From Ashinkailepas kermadecensis (Eukaryota; Arthropoda; Thecostraca; Neolepadidae): a DNA stretch of 64,000 bases. The position numbers and the translations under genes are program-made. Of the stretch, positions 13,125-26,530 are shown in pieces; position 1 is the stretch's first letter, and every line of letters starts with the position of its first letter. Under the pieces are notes generated by a model. The model saw only the letters and a program-made list of their open reading frames with translations. It did not search any database and was not told where the DNA came from. The stretch is taken from the NCBI GenBank assembly GCA_034440615.1, contig JAOTOM010004358.1, forward strand, positions 1-64,000, read 5' to 3'.

Positions 13125-15232
13125 CGTTTTCGAAGACCCCGATGTGTTTATTTAGTGTCTTGTCTTTTTGTTCCTTCTTTAGGACCATGTCGTTTTTGAG
13201 GGCCCATGCGATCTCATGGCCCCGGTGTGCTTGGGGACCTCCCTTGTGATCTTGTAGAGAGCGCTGCTCTTGTAGAGAGCAGCGTGTTTATTTTGAGCCA
13301 CAACTCATGTTTTCAGGCCCTGCCACCTTTGCAAGACTCGGTACGCTTTGAAGGGTCCGGTGCATTTTCGGCCTTCTGTTGTGCTCTTAGGGTTCTGCTG
13401 TGTTGATTTGGGGCTCCTGACGCACATTTGTGGGATCCCAGCACGATTTTCGTGGCTGCGATATAATTTCTCGCGGTCCCGACGCACATTTGTGGGATCC
13501 CAGCACAATTTTCGGGGCTCCGATATAATTTTTCGCGGTCCCGACGCGACTTGTCGAGCCGAGTCGAGTCGAGCCCAGGTGCGTGATTCCGGTTACCCGA
13601 CGCCAGTTTTCTGGGCTCGACGCAATTTTTGTTTACTTCTTCCGAATTTTTGAAGTCCTAGTCTCGGCATGATTTTTTTCCCAGCCACAGGTGCCATGCT
13701 TTTGTTTCCCGCCCTTTTTTTCCAAGCTCTGGTACGTTTTTTCGGGGCTGTACGCGATTTTTTACGGCATCTGCTGGTATGTTTGTATCTCCGGAGCGAT
13801 TTTCCTGGCTCGGACATTTATTTTTCTGAATCTCCTTATTTTGGAGGGCTCCGGCTTGATTTTTGTCGAGTCCCGATGCGACTTTTCGGGCCTGATTTTT
13901 GTTGGGTCCCGATACGATTTTTTGGGCCTGATTTTGTCGGGTCCCGATGCCATTTTTTTTTTGGCCACACTGCTAATTTGAGGCCATTGGCGCAAGTTTT
14001 TGGAAGCCCCGAGGGGAATCTTTGATGCCCGACCAGAATTTTTGGGACCTGGGACAGGAATTGTGGGAATTAACAACAAACTGACGGAAATTGTTGGTCC
14101 CGACCGCGATATTGGGGGGGGGGACTCGGCGCCAGTTCGCGGGGCGCGTTGTACTTAGCTGGGACCCAGCGTGATTTTGGCGTGCCTTGACGCAATTTTT
14201 TTTCCGGCCCGGCGCGAGTTTTTTTAGTGCCAACTGTATTTATTTGGAGCACCCTACGCGATTTCCGGGGGCCCCAACACGAATTTATGGTGCCCAAGGG
14301 CGATCTTTGGGGACCCCGGCGCGATCCATGAGAGCCCACCCGCTCGGGAGGGGGAGGGGGGGGGTTCTTCATCGGTACGCCTCTGCAGCTGCTGAACGAT
14401 TTTTTTCAGGTGATGGCTCCCTTCAGAGTAGAAAGGCCCTTCGGTGAACTTCCTTTCGGAGCCTGTTCCGGTGCTTGTGTCGATTCGATGGAATCCCTTT
14501 GTTATTTTGTTTTGGTGTCGAGTTCTATTTTTTGTAAGCCTCTTGTTTTTTGTAAGCGTCCTATTTCTGGCCCCCGGTACAATTCTTCGAGTTCCCGGTG
14601 CATTTTATTCGGTGATCCAACACGCTTCTTTTCCGCGCCCGACTCGCTTTTGGGTCTTGGGACGCTTTTTGTGGCTACAGAGTGACATTCTGGGCAAAAA
14701 TTGAATTTATGCGGGCCTACTGCAACTTTTGGGACTTCGGCGCGACATTTTGGTCCCCCAGTGTGATTTTCAAGGGCTATGGTGCGACTTTTTTGGGTCC
14801 CGGGGCGGTTGAAGTAGCGCGATTTTTGTGTCCACCAGCGTGATTTTCAAGGATCCCGTTGCGACTTTTTGAGGCCCTCAACGTGATTTTCAGGGGCCCA
14901 GGTGCAGATTTTTGAGGCCACAGCGTCATTTTCATGGGCCCCGGTCCGACTTTTTGGTGGTCTCAGCGCGATTTTCAGTCCCCCCCCGTCCCGACCTTTT
15001 TGCTCCCAGCGTGATTTTGAGGGGCTCGTCCTGTCTTTGGGCACCCAGCGTCAATTTCAGGGGCCCGTCGAGACTTCATGGGCCCCCAGCATGATTTCCA
15101 GGGGCCCTGTCCGACCTTCTGAGGCCCCAGCGTGATTTTCTGGGGTCCCGGCGCGATTTTTTTTAGGGCCACCAGCGGCATTTGTAGGCCCCCAGAAGGA
15201 TTTTGGGCCCTCGATGTGATTTTGACAGAACA
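13125..15232. repeat. Highly degenerate 20-bp / 42-bp dimeric satellite
   Basis: For 2.1 kb the core GCGATTTT (or GTGATTTT, GCGACTTTT) recurs roughly every 20 bp between GGGCCC- or GGTCCC-type blocks. In 14,700-15,220 a dimer is clear: one half reads CAGCGTGATTTTCAGGGGCCC-like, the other GGTGCGACTTTTTGAGGCCC-like, about 42 bp together. Elsewhere units differ widely but keep phase. The short open frames on both strands (KSR/GPQ-type peptides) come from the repeat. Confidence 0.8.
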
Positions 15233-16150
15233 CAAATAAATATTGCTCGTTAATTGCTCCTTGCAAGCAAATACAATAATCTGAATGCTTCGGAAAGGTG
15301 CTTGAATGCGACGCCCGGCTTCAATCTAGATTAGCTGGGTGACCCCAATCAACGTTGTGATCGGGGTCAGCCTGAATACGGCTGTTACTAGGACGTCCAA
15401 TTTTGCGCCAAATTAACTCATCAAAGTTATCAGGGAGCACAATCCTGCCGTTGGCAGCGCAGCGTGTAGAATATCCAGCCTTTAATAAGGCTCGAAGTTG
15501 TTGGGCACGTGCGTGGCACAACACTCTGGCATAATTCGCGTGTATGGTTAACACTAAGACTGTTAACGTAATGTGTTGGGAGGTAGCCACAGAGTAAGTA
15601 ATTGCTGTTGCAAAATTAACTTCTGAAGATCCCCAGGAATTATGTAGCTCGTATTCCTCATGCTTCTGTGTTTTAGTATATATTCCTTTGGTGTGCATGG
15701 TGCTGCCATTGCTTCGGATCTTCATACGCCCTTAGGTTCGTGCGCATGTTCCATCAGATTAATGCACTGTTTAACCGCAAACTAAGCGGCACGCCTCCAT
15801 AATGACATGGCATGTCGGTGAGCAACGTTAAAAAATTTCCCGGAACGTTTTAAAAGCAGTGTATCCAGTGATGTTGTTTTATGTGCTTTTGAGGGGACAA
15901 GTGCCCCTTCAATGTTGGCTTCGACCCCCCCCCCCCAACAAAAATCAACTTTTAACATGGGACCCTGTGAAGTGTGTCCACAAATCCATGTCGGCCTGCC
16001 CATTGCCTTCATACATTTTGCCCCCATAATTTTCATAAATCAACACTCATGGGTGTATATATGGGACGTTTCGGAAACGACATATATCAATATTCACGCT
16101 GGGTTCTAATTACAGCTCTGGCTGACCAGAGCACCGCCACCAGGGTTGGA

Positions 16151-16184
16151 GTTTTGGGGCGCATCGACTGCGTCGGTTATGCAG
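16151..16184 (-). mobile_element. 34-bp hairpin-tail (HT) insertion with 17-bp TSD
   Basis: A 34-bp insert, read on the minus strand as a tail containing GCAGTCGATGCGCCCC then AAAAC. It is flanked by perfect 17-bp direct repeats CCGCCACCAGGGTTGGA (16134-16150 and 16185-16201). This is an extremely 5'-truncated SINE/LINE 3' end inserted by target-primed reverse transcription (inferred). Confidence 0.85.
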
Positions 16185-17125
16185 CCGCCACCAGGGTTGG
16201 ATTTGTGCTTCGTCATCCTGGATGTGGAGAGGACATTTTGGGGTAATCGAATACGGAGATTCAGAGGCACAGCCAAGGGGCAGCGCCCCTAGCATAGAAA
16301 TACACTAGATGAAGCGATATATTTTGAGATTCCACGACAACCTGAAATTTTCGGTGCGCCGGAAGCTTTCTCCATTACATCACATACTTTTTGTTGCCCC
16401 CCCCCTCTTAGAAGAATCCTGGCTGCGCCACTGCGGAGAGGATATTTTTCTTCAAATCTGTAGCATCGGAATCTCAGTTTGCGCTTTCCAGTGCATTTTG
16501 AGCACATTATCACATAACAGCTCATTGTAAAACAGCATCATGCTACTTCCAAATGATAAAAATGAGAAAATAATTATCCGGAGAGGGTAATGTTCTCTGG
16601 ATGCCAAAATCCAGGAACAGCGTATTCTTCCAACCTTGACTACAACCCTCCGTGGGTTCGTGCTGGACTGTTGAAGGTCCAGCTGGACATTGCGCTGCGT
16701 GTTTTGTGGGCTGTGGTGTTGTCGTTGGCAGCTGGCCGGTCTCTCTGAGTGAGCGTGCAGGTGTCCCCATCCACACTCACGTGTGTGGCGCGTATTTCAG
16801 TGACATGTCAGGTGTTGTAGGCGAGTCTTACCAGCGCTACCGGCGTCGCCCGACAGATCTGCGGTCGGTGCCAATGGTGATGCGGCAGGTGACCAAAACT
16901 GCGCTCGCTAGACTGGCTCTGGTTGGAGAGTTATCATTTTCGCATTTGGAGTTGATTGTGTTGCTAGCAATGCTGGTCGCCTTCAGCAGCGTCAGCCCAA
17001 CAAATGCCGATGTAGCAGTGTCCTAAAAAATACTCGTCAATTACTGTGGATGGAAAAAAAGCTTCTTGGGAGTAGTGAAATATTCGAAGAAAATACAGGA
17101 TAGGCACTCTAGAAGGAAAAACTAT

Positions 17126-17151
17126 GTATATATATATATATATATATATAT
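17126..17151. repeat. (TA)n microsatellite
   Basis: About 26 bp of uninterrupted TA dinucleotides. Confidence 0.95.
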
Positions 17152-20100
17152 GACAAAAGGCACTTGCATTCAGTGTGGCTATTCAGGTCATGACATGGTT
17201 AATTATCTTTCGCTGTGATGCAGTGGATCGTTTTAGTTTTATGCTTCACATCTGAGTTATTTTATTGAACGGATTGAAATGTATTTGACATCCCGAACAC
17301 GGATGACATTTCCTCCATATTTCTCGCCGTCGGCGCACACCGCTAACTGCGGCTGCGCCACGTTGCAAACCGAACCGGTTTTGTCACATGCACTTCGCAG
17401 GGTACATCACCGACAGGATTATGGTCACAGATAGAGTGGGCTGGCAATTTGCACTGGCGGCTGCACTGTGGATGTAGAGGTAGCCAGGGTCTGTGCATCC
17501 GTGCTCCTGGCTACGTGGGTCTCCTCTGGGTACTAATACTAAAAAGGATACAACGGAATGTACTAGGTTTAATAGTTCAAGCCCTGACGACAGATTTTGG
17601 ATATGAATTTGGTATGTCCTGATGGAGGATTTTAGTATGTACGGCTACGTCACGTAAGCGCGCTTGAGGGGTATGTTATGAGACCTTGCTGAGCTTTCAT
17701 TTGTGGCGCAGCGAAGGCATTGTAATGTTAATATTGGGCCTAAGGTGGTTGATTGTTTGTATGGAAAATAGGTATTGGACGAAGAAATAATATATGCGTT
17801 CCTTGGTTATTAAAAGAAGAAGAAGCTTTTAAGTTGGGTGCAGACATTTTTTTCAGTTATTGGGAAACAGCAACCGGAACAACACACCTCAAGCTGGTGT
17901 CGTTCCTGACACATGAAACTTGACGGAATGAAATTGAGACCATAGCTGGATTTACCAAATAATCTATTTAGGCCTAGATAGATCTCGATCTCGTCGGAAT
18001 ATTCGAATCTCGACTATTCCGTGGCACACCACCTCTGATGAAAATACATGTACGTACAAATATTACCGTAGTTCCATACCCATTGCCCAGCATATGGGAT
18101 ATTATTGCACTTTTACATATCCACGAGACAAGTTTTACATACATACATACATGCACACACATTCACGACACACTACCTCGATGAAGCAAACAAAGTGGTT
18201 AGGTTTCGTTAGGGTTAGGTTAGTCATTTCTTTTAATTTGGAAAACAATTTTCAATTTATTTTTGTTTAATGTTTTTCAAAACAGTAATTTGCATTTTGT
18301 CCTCAAAAACAGATTAGGTTAGGTTTCGGTAAGCTTTTTAATTTGACCTTTTTTAAGACAAAAATTGCCGTTGCGTTAGCTTTCACGGCACGGGTACGGT
18401 ACAACATCGCCGCGCCCAGGGCAAGGCGCCACGTTTTATTTTTCGTCATATAAAGTTTGTGCCTCCCGTGATGTTTTTTATTTTGCTGCAAACCGCTGTA
18501 ATCCAAGCTATCATGATATACATCCCAGGTGTAATGATATACTGACTGCAGTATCAGTTTTAGTGCTATACTCCCTGCCATCTGGAGTGCTATACTCCCT
18601 GCCAGTTTTAGTGCTATACTTCCCTGTGCTGGAAAAGCAGTGATTTGCACTGCACAGGGATTATATCAACAAAGGTAATTATGTACTCTGAATAATAATA
18701 CACAAATGACACGAATGTTGATCACTTTTCTGCCGCTACTATGCAATTATTATTATGGCTATGCTTCGGAAGCGAGAGCTACCGACGTGTCGCCATGTGC
18801 ATTATCAAGGTATGTTGTGCCAAGTTTGTATTTCTGCATGCAAATTGTCCCACTTTGCTGGGACATCTGGTTTTGTCCCAGACTCCTGCATGACCGGCAA
18901 TGCACCCATCGCTGTCGCCATGGTGATGTGGAAATATTTTCAGAATCTCATGTCCCGTGACGAGTCATCACTCAGCTTTGTAGTTCCACCGCTTGCGTTC
19001 ATAACGCCAGCGTGTGCCAGTGTCTACCGGACGATTTAAATTCCGCTGGTGCACCATGGTGGGCAACGCTAGCGCCGTAAGCATCCGTTAGACATGTCGC
19101 CTCTGCACCGCATTATTAATTGCAATTCAGATTCAAAATGCCGTCCCGGCAAGGTGCAGCCGTTTGGCATAATACCGTCTGGTGTGGCAGCTGGAGTGGA
19201 CGGTGCCGGAACAGTACCATTGTTCGCATCGGCAACTCTCATGGAGCCGCCGTCCCAAAAGCAGGCAATACAGTGCAGGTGCACCACATTCTTAACTGAT
19301 GCTGCGAATCTGAACGCTGTTTCGGCTCGACTCTGCAGCCATCCTGATTCGGAACGAATGCTCGCCCGCCACGCCACGCTACGCTGGGCGGCATGGTCCC
19401 CGAGGCCACGCACACACCGAGAGTATGACACCGTCTTAGTAACAACACAATCATCCTCTGCTTCTGAGCCCAATTAATTTAGTTTACCTGGTTGGATGTA
19501 GGCATTTGGGTACGGCACATACGTGACTACAGCGCGTGCAGCATACATTCGAACTCTCGTAATAACCCGGGCGACGGCGTCTGTGGGCCGCTCGGCTTGG
19601 TGCGCCTGGTGCTTTTGGATTCACCGGCGCCGCGGAGAGTGCCGGTCGATGCGCCGCTCGCGCGGCGATGCCGATCGCAGCCGGTCGTGAGTCATCGCGA
19701 CGCCATAATGGAGACGCCATGACGCCGCAGCGATACGACCGATCAGTGGACTGCCGACGGGAAATGTGACCATTGGCAACAATTTCCGCCGTCTGTTGTG
19801 TGACGGTCGCCGGGTTACTGGGCGCCAAGGCCAGCCTACAACTAACTGCCCGGTAGTGTGCGGTACATTGCGGCCAATGAGGAATGGTTAGGCGCCCGCA
19901 ATGCAGACGTGTGAATGCAATCTTTGTGCCTTTTCTGTAGTTTATTCAGAAATGTCCTCGAATGCGGACGTGGTTATCAAACTCCGCCCACTGCGTAGCG
20001 TTCCCGGCGTGGTTCTGTTCATGTATTGTCCGCACCAAACGGCTGCTAACTCCGAGGCGATGGTGAATTGGCGGTCGGCCAAGTCTGGAGCCGGTTGTGT

Positions 20101-21340
20101 GGTTAGCTGCGATAGCATCGGGCGACCGCCGGTCACCGGGCTGGGGTATGGAGCTGGCTGCATCCTTGCTGTCGTACCCCGAGCCACGTTGTGCCAGTGT
20201 GTTCGGCGGCCACTGCCGGGCCGTAACTCGTGGACGAATCGATGGTGCCAGATGCGGGCTCGTTCCCGTGCTGGTACGACCTGCACGCGGCCAGCCGCGG
20301 TCATGGTTGCGCTGCCAGCTCTGCAGAGGGTCGTCCACCGATAGGATATGTTCCAGTGGGAGAAGCGACGCTATGTAACCTAGCGGTTGAATGCGTCGTA
20401 AAAGAACCCACAGTTCTTCTTCCAGTGGGAGAAGGTGGTGGTCAAGCTCACGGAAACTGTATCCCCTGTAATTTGTGACTACACAATTTTCCTGCAAATG
20501 ATTATGCACAGAGAGGTGTCCGAAGTGTTGCTGAACGATCCGTTGCTGGTGAATGCCGTCCGAAGTCTAAATCAATCAATCGATAACAATGATTTTGTGG
20601 ACGCTGTGTCGTGCCATGTTCGATCGACGTCCAGCTTTGTTTTCGCCCTCGTGTTCTCACGTTACTTGTGTCGGTGATGCTGTTCCCCATCCTGATCCCG
20701 GCCTGATTGTGTGAAGTCATGTGGCAGGTCTGCAATGGTGCGTGCCGCGAGCACCGGTAAGCTAGTGTCCGGGAGTGGCAAGCTGGCTGACGACCCTCCC
20801 CTCCCCTCGCTTCTCACGTGCGACGATATATTTGACGGGGGCTAGTTTGCTGACAGCCGATACAGGACGAGTCGTTTGCAAGGACCTGACGCCTGGAACG
20901 CAAATGAGGACCTCGATGTCGAAGCATAGGCATCGACAATCCGGCTAGTAACTGCTGGCGCGGGGCGTTGGTAACCTACGTCGTTGGTTCCAAACAGCCT
21001 TGTTATTGACCTCAAAATTGCGTAACTGCGTGGCGTACATGACACCAAACGTAGTATGTCGCAGCAAAAGTTGCACAACCAGCGAGTTAACCTCTCCGGA
21101 AGAAACCTAGAGGTTCTATGACACTGTCGACCCTAGTGGAATAGCTAATCAGTTGGGCCCAATAATTCCTTTCGACTCATAAGATCTTGGCCACGTTTCG
21201 ATTTAACCAGTCAATTGTCAGAGACCATCCCCTTCCGTTTTGAAGCATTCGCTTCATTGGCCGGTGAGCGTTAGTGAAGGCCTCTTAAGAACTTTTGTGA
21301 TTTTGAGCATTTGGTGAACGTCACACCAATTTATTGGTGT

Positions 21341-21388
21341 GGGCGCAAAATGACCACAGCAGTCGAGCTGCCAGAAAACTCAAATAAC
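21341..21388 (+). mobile_element. HT fragment (SINE 3' end)
   Basis: Begins GGGCGCAAAATGACC, continues GCAGTCGA and ends AAAACTCAAATAAC. The 3' arm of the stem is damaged (GCTGCC). No clear flanking duplication. Confidence 0.65.
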
Positions 21389-22688
21389 GAAGGCTCCCCC
21401 TAACGAATAGTTGGGTTTTCCGGAGCTGAGCGACTCCTCAGCCATGACAGTTCTTCGGCCTGCGCCACGGCTGAAAACGTTGCCGACTTTTACTCGAGGG
21501 TGGCCGGCCGCTGTTCGGCAGTTGCCTGGGGCGCTGTCTTGATGTCGCCGCGAACTGGCGAACTCGCGGCCTCACTGGCCAGGGTTACCCGGCGGTAACT
21601 ACGGAGGAAATCGCCGCCGCTGTTCCCGTCAGGAGACAAATCGGCGCAGCTTTCGCGCCAGCCGTATGCGTTCTCAACGCCCCGACCGCCGTCAGCAGCG
21701 ACGCGGCGGCACGTACAACCTGCGCGGCACCCATCGCGTGACTGCGCTCTCCGGCGGGTCTGGCGCGGTCTGCGCATGTGCAGAGCTGACGTGGCCGCCT
21801 GTCAGCGTCAAGGAGAAAGAAGGGAGAAACGCCGCCCGCAGCCCATGTCCAAATGACGGGAATAGCTAATGAAAGCCGGGAGGGATTTGGCGTAAATAAT
21901 CGGCACCAGGCGCGATAAACCGAGCGGCCCGCTGTGCGAAGCGAGCGCGACCGCGGCATGCTGCACCTAATGCAGCCGTGATGACATTTGCGGCGTGACA
22001 CGGTTGCGGGGCGCGGCCCAGCGAGCTATCGGCGCCTCCGTCACCATCACCGTTAAAATCCGCTCCGGCGGCTGTGTCGTGTGCAGTTCAGGCTAACTGT
22101 CGGACACCAAGTGTGGCGCCGCCGCTTCGGTCTGTCGTGTCTCGAACGTGTCGGCCCGGCCCGGCCCGCAACGGCGGCAGCGGCAGCGGCTGTGGCCACC
22201 AAACAGAACCGTGCCCCCCCTCTCCTCTCCAGCTGGCCGGCCTGCGCGTCATCCGAGCAACCCCGGCAGAGGGGAGGGGAGGGGAGGAAAGGCGTCGTGC
22301 GCGCACGTATTTCGAGAGGAGAGTTTGGCAGTTGTGTTGGGTGGGCCTTGTCGACGCGCAGCCATCGGATCCGTCTTGGCGAGGTGGATCGTGACAGTAG
22401 CGAGCCCGTCTGCCAAACGCCGTGCTCTAGAAACGGCCTGGCGGCAGACATCGCGGCTATGTGGAGCACAGCCGGGGACCGAACGTAATTAGCATGCTGA
22501 TTTTTCATGACCATCAGAGCAGACGAGTGCCCGATGTAACTGATCTAGTTGATGATGACACTGGTTCATAACGTGATGATCTATGATCCATGCCATGATC
22601 ATGTCCTTGGTTACTTGCTGGACTCGGCTTGAAAGCCGCAGACAGACAAGACAGACTTTTATTAAGGTAATCCACAATGGGCTTGTGA

Positions 22689-23171
22689 CAGTGCTAAATT
22701 ATTCGTGACATAGGGTGGAATATACCACTTTTTGAACACTCGATCGACATCCTTCTCCAAGAAGTATCGACATCCTGCTCCTTGATGCGTGCTTACGAAG
22801 TTTTCATGTCTCCTTTCTAACAGTATTTCGCTTATAAGTATTATGTCCGTACTCTCGATAAGGAATGGTGATACACGAACATTTTGCAACACAATTGCAG
22901 GTAAAGGGATTATATATAATGCGATATGACACGCAATGCCAGCTTATAGCATATGATTAGTCTCCCTATCTCAAATATAGTTCTTACTAAATCATGAATC
23001 TCAAAACAAATGATAAAGGTACAGTCATAAGTACATACACCATTGGCTCAAACTTGAGTCTGAAAGACGTCAAAAGCATTTTAAATGACACTAATCCCAC
23101 CGCAAATTTCGACATCCTACCCTGCTCGTTTCGACATCTCACACCTAACGAAAACCATTGTTTTAACTCTG
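22689..23171 (+). mobile_element. hAT-like MITE family H, copy 2
   Basis: 483 bp, CAGTGCTAAATTATTCGTG to ...TTTTAACTCTG. It is flanked by an 8-bp duplication GCTTGTGA (22681-22688) and GCTTGTGG (23172-23179), 7 of 8 identical. No coding capacity. Confidence 0.85.
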
Positions 23172-23289
23172 GCTTGTGGCTATTACAACCTCGCGTCAAT
23201 TAGATAAAACAGCAGAGCAGAAAAGGTCAAAATCACAAAACAGCTAAACCGGTTGTCATACATGTCATAATAAAACAAATACAGCAGGG

Positions 23290-23560
23290 CGAGCAGCAAA
23301 TCAGTCCAGCACGGGCGGCACGTTGGACAGGTGTCGTCGTAGGTGGCGACCGAATATCGGTACGGGAAGCCGCATCAGCTCGGGTGGCAACGAGTTGAAC
23401 ATAAGTGGTGCTCTGGAGCTAAAACGCCTCGTCCCCATCTCAGTGCAAGACCGGGGGACATACAAGTGATGGTCCTGACGGGTGGTTCTGTCACGAACCT
23501 CCGCCACGGTGGTGAGGTCATGAGCCAGTGACTGGCTCATCATGACGGCGCACCTTGTGC
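23290..23560 (-). mobile_element. Non-LTR retrotransposon, C-terminal ORF2 fragment
   Basis: The minus-strand frame (23301-23543) reads HHLYVPRSCTEMGTRRFSSR then APLMFNSLPPEL and a FGRHLRRHL end. This is the familiar C-terminus of LINE ORF2 proteins of the CR1/Jockey type, where a short RAP..FNSLP motif precedes the stop. It could be the end of the LINE at 24114-25680, separated from it by the hAT insertion at 23635, or a different LINE; the intervening part is missing. Confidence 0.65.
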
Positions 23561-23634
23561 GTGAGGAACAGGGTGTGGTATTTGGCTAAGTTCACAGTGT
23601 CCACTGCTAGTAGTATGTAAGTAGTCCACTGACG

Positions 23635-24113
23635 CAGTGTTAACATAATGGTTTTTCGTTAGGTGTGCGATGTCGAAACGAGCACAGTAGGATGCCGAAA
23701 TTTGCCGTGGAATTTGTGTCCTTTAAAATGCTTTTGATTTCTTTCAGACTCAAATTTGAGCCAATGGCGTACTGATGACTGTACTTTTATCATTGGTTTT
23801 GATATTCATACTTATGAAGAGCTATATTCTGGACAGGAAGACCAAATATACATGCAATAAACTAGTGTATGCCATAGTACATTATAAGTAATCCCTTTAC
23901 CTGAAATTGTGTTTACAAAATGTTTGTGCATCACCATCCCTTATCGAGAGCGTGAGTATGGTACTTATGAACGAGATACTGCTAGAAAGGAGACACGAAG
24001 ACTTCATAAGGACGCATCAAGAAGCAGGATGTCTATATTTCTTGGAGAAGGATGTCGATCGAGTGTTCAGAAAGTGGCATATTTCACCCTATTTCACGAA
24101 TAATTTATCACTG
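23635..24113 (-). mobile_element. hAT-like MITE family H, copy 3
   Basis: Same family inverted: CAGTGTTAACATAATGG at the left, ...AATAATTTATCACTG at the right. It is flanked by CACTGACG (23627-23634) and CACTGATG (24114-24121), 7 of 8 identical. It abuts the LINE to its right and probably inserted into LINE-derived DNA. Confidence 0.85.
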
Positions 24114-25680
24114 CACTGATGAGTCTAGTGGCTTTGCGCTGCACTCTTTCTAGCCTATCTATATCTTTTTCTAAGTGGGGGCTCCGTGCCTGTACAAAAT
24201 ATTTTAAGTGGGGTCGCACATAGGCCAAGTGCAGTATTTTCATCACTTCCTTGCTCTTATACCTCACACTCTTGTAATGATTCCCAGCATTCTGATTGCC
24301 CTGTTTCTAGCTGAGATACATTGTTTTTCTGCTTTAAGATCATTTGAAACCAACCCATCTAAATATTTTTCCTCTTGAATAATATCCAGCTTCCTACCTT
24401 CGATTGTATATCGGAAAGTTTCACCTCTAGACCCCAGCACAGCCTTACATTTTTTCATAGTTGAAAGACCATTGATCAGCCATTGATCAGCCGACTTTTA
24501 GGTTCTGCAAGTCTAGTTAAATATTACTAGATTGATCACTACTGTTAGCCACTCCTACCAATTTGATGTCATCAAATTTGAACACCCTTTTCCTCAGCAC
24601 TACATCAATGTTATTCACAAAGATGATAAAGAGAAGTGTCCCTAGAACAGAGCCCTGTGACACTTCACTCAGAACATCATTCCATTCAGATTTACATCCA
24701 TTTAACACTACCCTTCGTTTCCATCCCCTTAACCATGCTTGAATCCAACCTAGAACCTTTCCATCAATCCCATGCTGCTCACAAGCTTTGCTAAAGTCCA
24801 AGTACACAATATTAATCCTGCTTGCATCGTCTTCTTCTTTAGTTACATACTCCGTGAACTCCAATAGGCTAGTGAAACAATATCTTCGAGATCGAAATCG
24901 ATGTTGGGTATCCCTTAGAAGGTTGTGCCTATCTAGTCTGAATATTATGTTTAATCATTTTTTTCTAGTACCTTATGAACTATTGAGGTCGAACTGACTG
25001 GCATGTAGTTTTCTACACACCCCTTTTTGGAAATCGGTACTACATTTGCATTTCGCCAATCTTCAGGTACTTCAGAATACTCTATAGAACGCCTGAAAAT
25101 GATACCTAGAGGAACTGCCAATACCTTAGCACATTCCACTAAGATCCTAGCATATATATCATCTGGCCCAGAAGCTTTATTAGGTTTTATATTCTGCAAG
25201 TGTTTTTTTTCTCTACACCTGTAGTTATTGTAAGATCCTCCAAACTATCACCTACCATGGCATAAGCTTTTAGTTGTTTCCATTGTTCTCTTTATTAAAG
25301 ACTGATGATAATTGTTTGCTTAGGGACTCCACTATATTACCATCATCAACCACTATTTTACAATCTACCTCCAGTGGCACTACACTACACTTTTTGTACT
25401 TAAATTTGTAGAAGCCAAATAACCTCTTAGCATTGCCTGCTGAACATTCTCGAGCTAGTTTGATTTCAGCCAGTCTTTTAGATGCCCTAGCACATCTAAC
25501 TTTATTTCTAGCTATTCTATATGATTCTAGATTTTCCTCAGAGTTAGCATCTTTTAGTTCCTTAAATGCCCGCTTCTCTGACTCCAGTAAATGTTTTAGG
25601 GAAACTGTTTCGGAAACTGTTGGGTCAGGTCCCGAATTCGAGATCTGCAGGCATGAAGAGCTAGTAGTCATGTATCATTA
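24114..25680 (-). mobile_element. CR1-like LINE reverse transcriptase remnant
   Basis: Read right to left on the minus strand. 25671-25270 is a linker region upstream of the RT (ends SVFNKENNGNN). 25199-24951 has RT motifs NKASGPDDIYARIL and PEDWRNANVVPISKKG. 24864-24517 has IVYLDFSKAC, WLRGWKRRVVLNG and the box QGSVLGTLLFIIFVNNI. The FADD-type catalytic site appears as FDDIKL, with the usual AD lost or shifted. 24458-24264 matches the post-RT segment (EEKYLDGLVSNDLK), and about 24250-24130 reads LAYVRPHLKY, as in CR1/L2 elements. Several frame breaks; no endonuclease domain seen. 5'-truncated and dead. Confidence 0.88.
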
Positions 25681-26530
25681 AAGTGGAGTTACTTCTAGTC
25701 ATTCTGATGCACGGGTCGAAACATTTTTGGTTGACCGTGCTTACCTGACTACGAGCAAACATGAGAAGAAACGATTATTTTTTGGTCAGTGGATAGCCTG
25801 GATTATTTGGACCGGGAGCTGGGGCGATGAAATCTCATGAATTTGTTTTTGACAGGAGAATTCATACATTTTCATACTCTTCAATCATTGTGTGGGTGTG
25901 GGTGTGAGGAATATAGTACGTTAAATGACGGAAAGTGTAAATTGCCGCCATTTCACTGATTAGTATATTAAATGGCATTCCTCCCCTGGTGTACATCTAG
26001 GGCATCGGGCATGGCGAATGTTCTTCGTAAGTGTTGGTTGTCTTGTTCGTCTTTTATCACCAGATCAGCGGATGGGTAATGGTTATCCATGAATACGTGT
26101 TGTGAATGTGATTGCAGGATTACTTTTAATCATTTTCGATTCCAGCCATGTTTAGTGACGTCAGATGTCCTGGTCAACGAAGGTTGACGAGACGTCCTTA
26201 GTTTGTGATTTGGTTCTCTGATTCTACCACCAACGATCACACTGCATGCTATGTGACTAGGATAGGTGGCTAGCGGTTTCGTGCGTCCTGTCACTCGATG
26301 ATTCCTCTGTGGCGCTATGCCAATGTGGTCTGTGCTGATTTGTGAGATCGAGGAACTAGTGTGGATATTCTATCGAATTGGAGGGCCGAAGAAGACATGG
26401 AAACGCAATTAGTCTCAAGGGATGCGTAGCCTATCCTTGGGAATCCCAATATCTGGTGTACCGTGCACAGTTTTGTCACGTCTGTTGAAAATTTACACTT
26501 TGAATGAACATCGTTCTCCCTCGATTGTGT

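Noticed and set aside
15321..15725. 134-codon minus-strand frame
   Set aside because: No recognisable motif, lies in spen intron 1, length is within chance in this composition; left unassigned.
19484..22514. Multiple overlapping frames of 100-190 codons in GC-rich DNA
   Set aside because: High GC lowers stop frequency on both strands; no domain, and frames on opposite strands compete equally.
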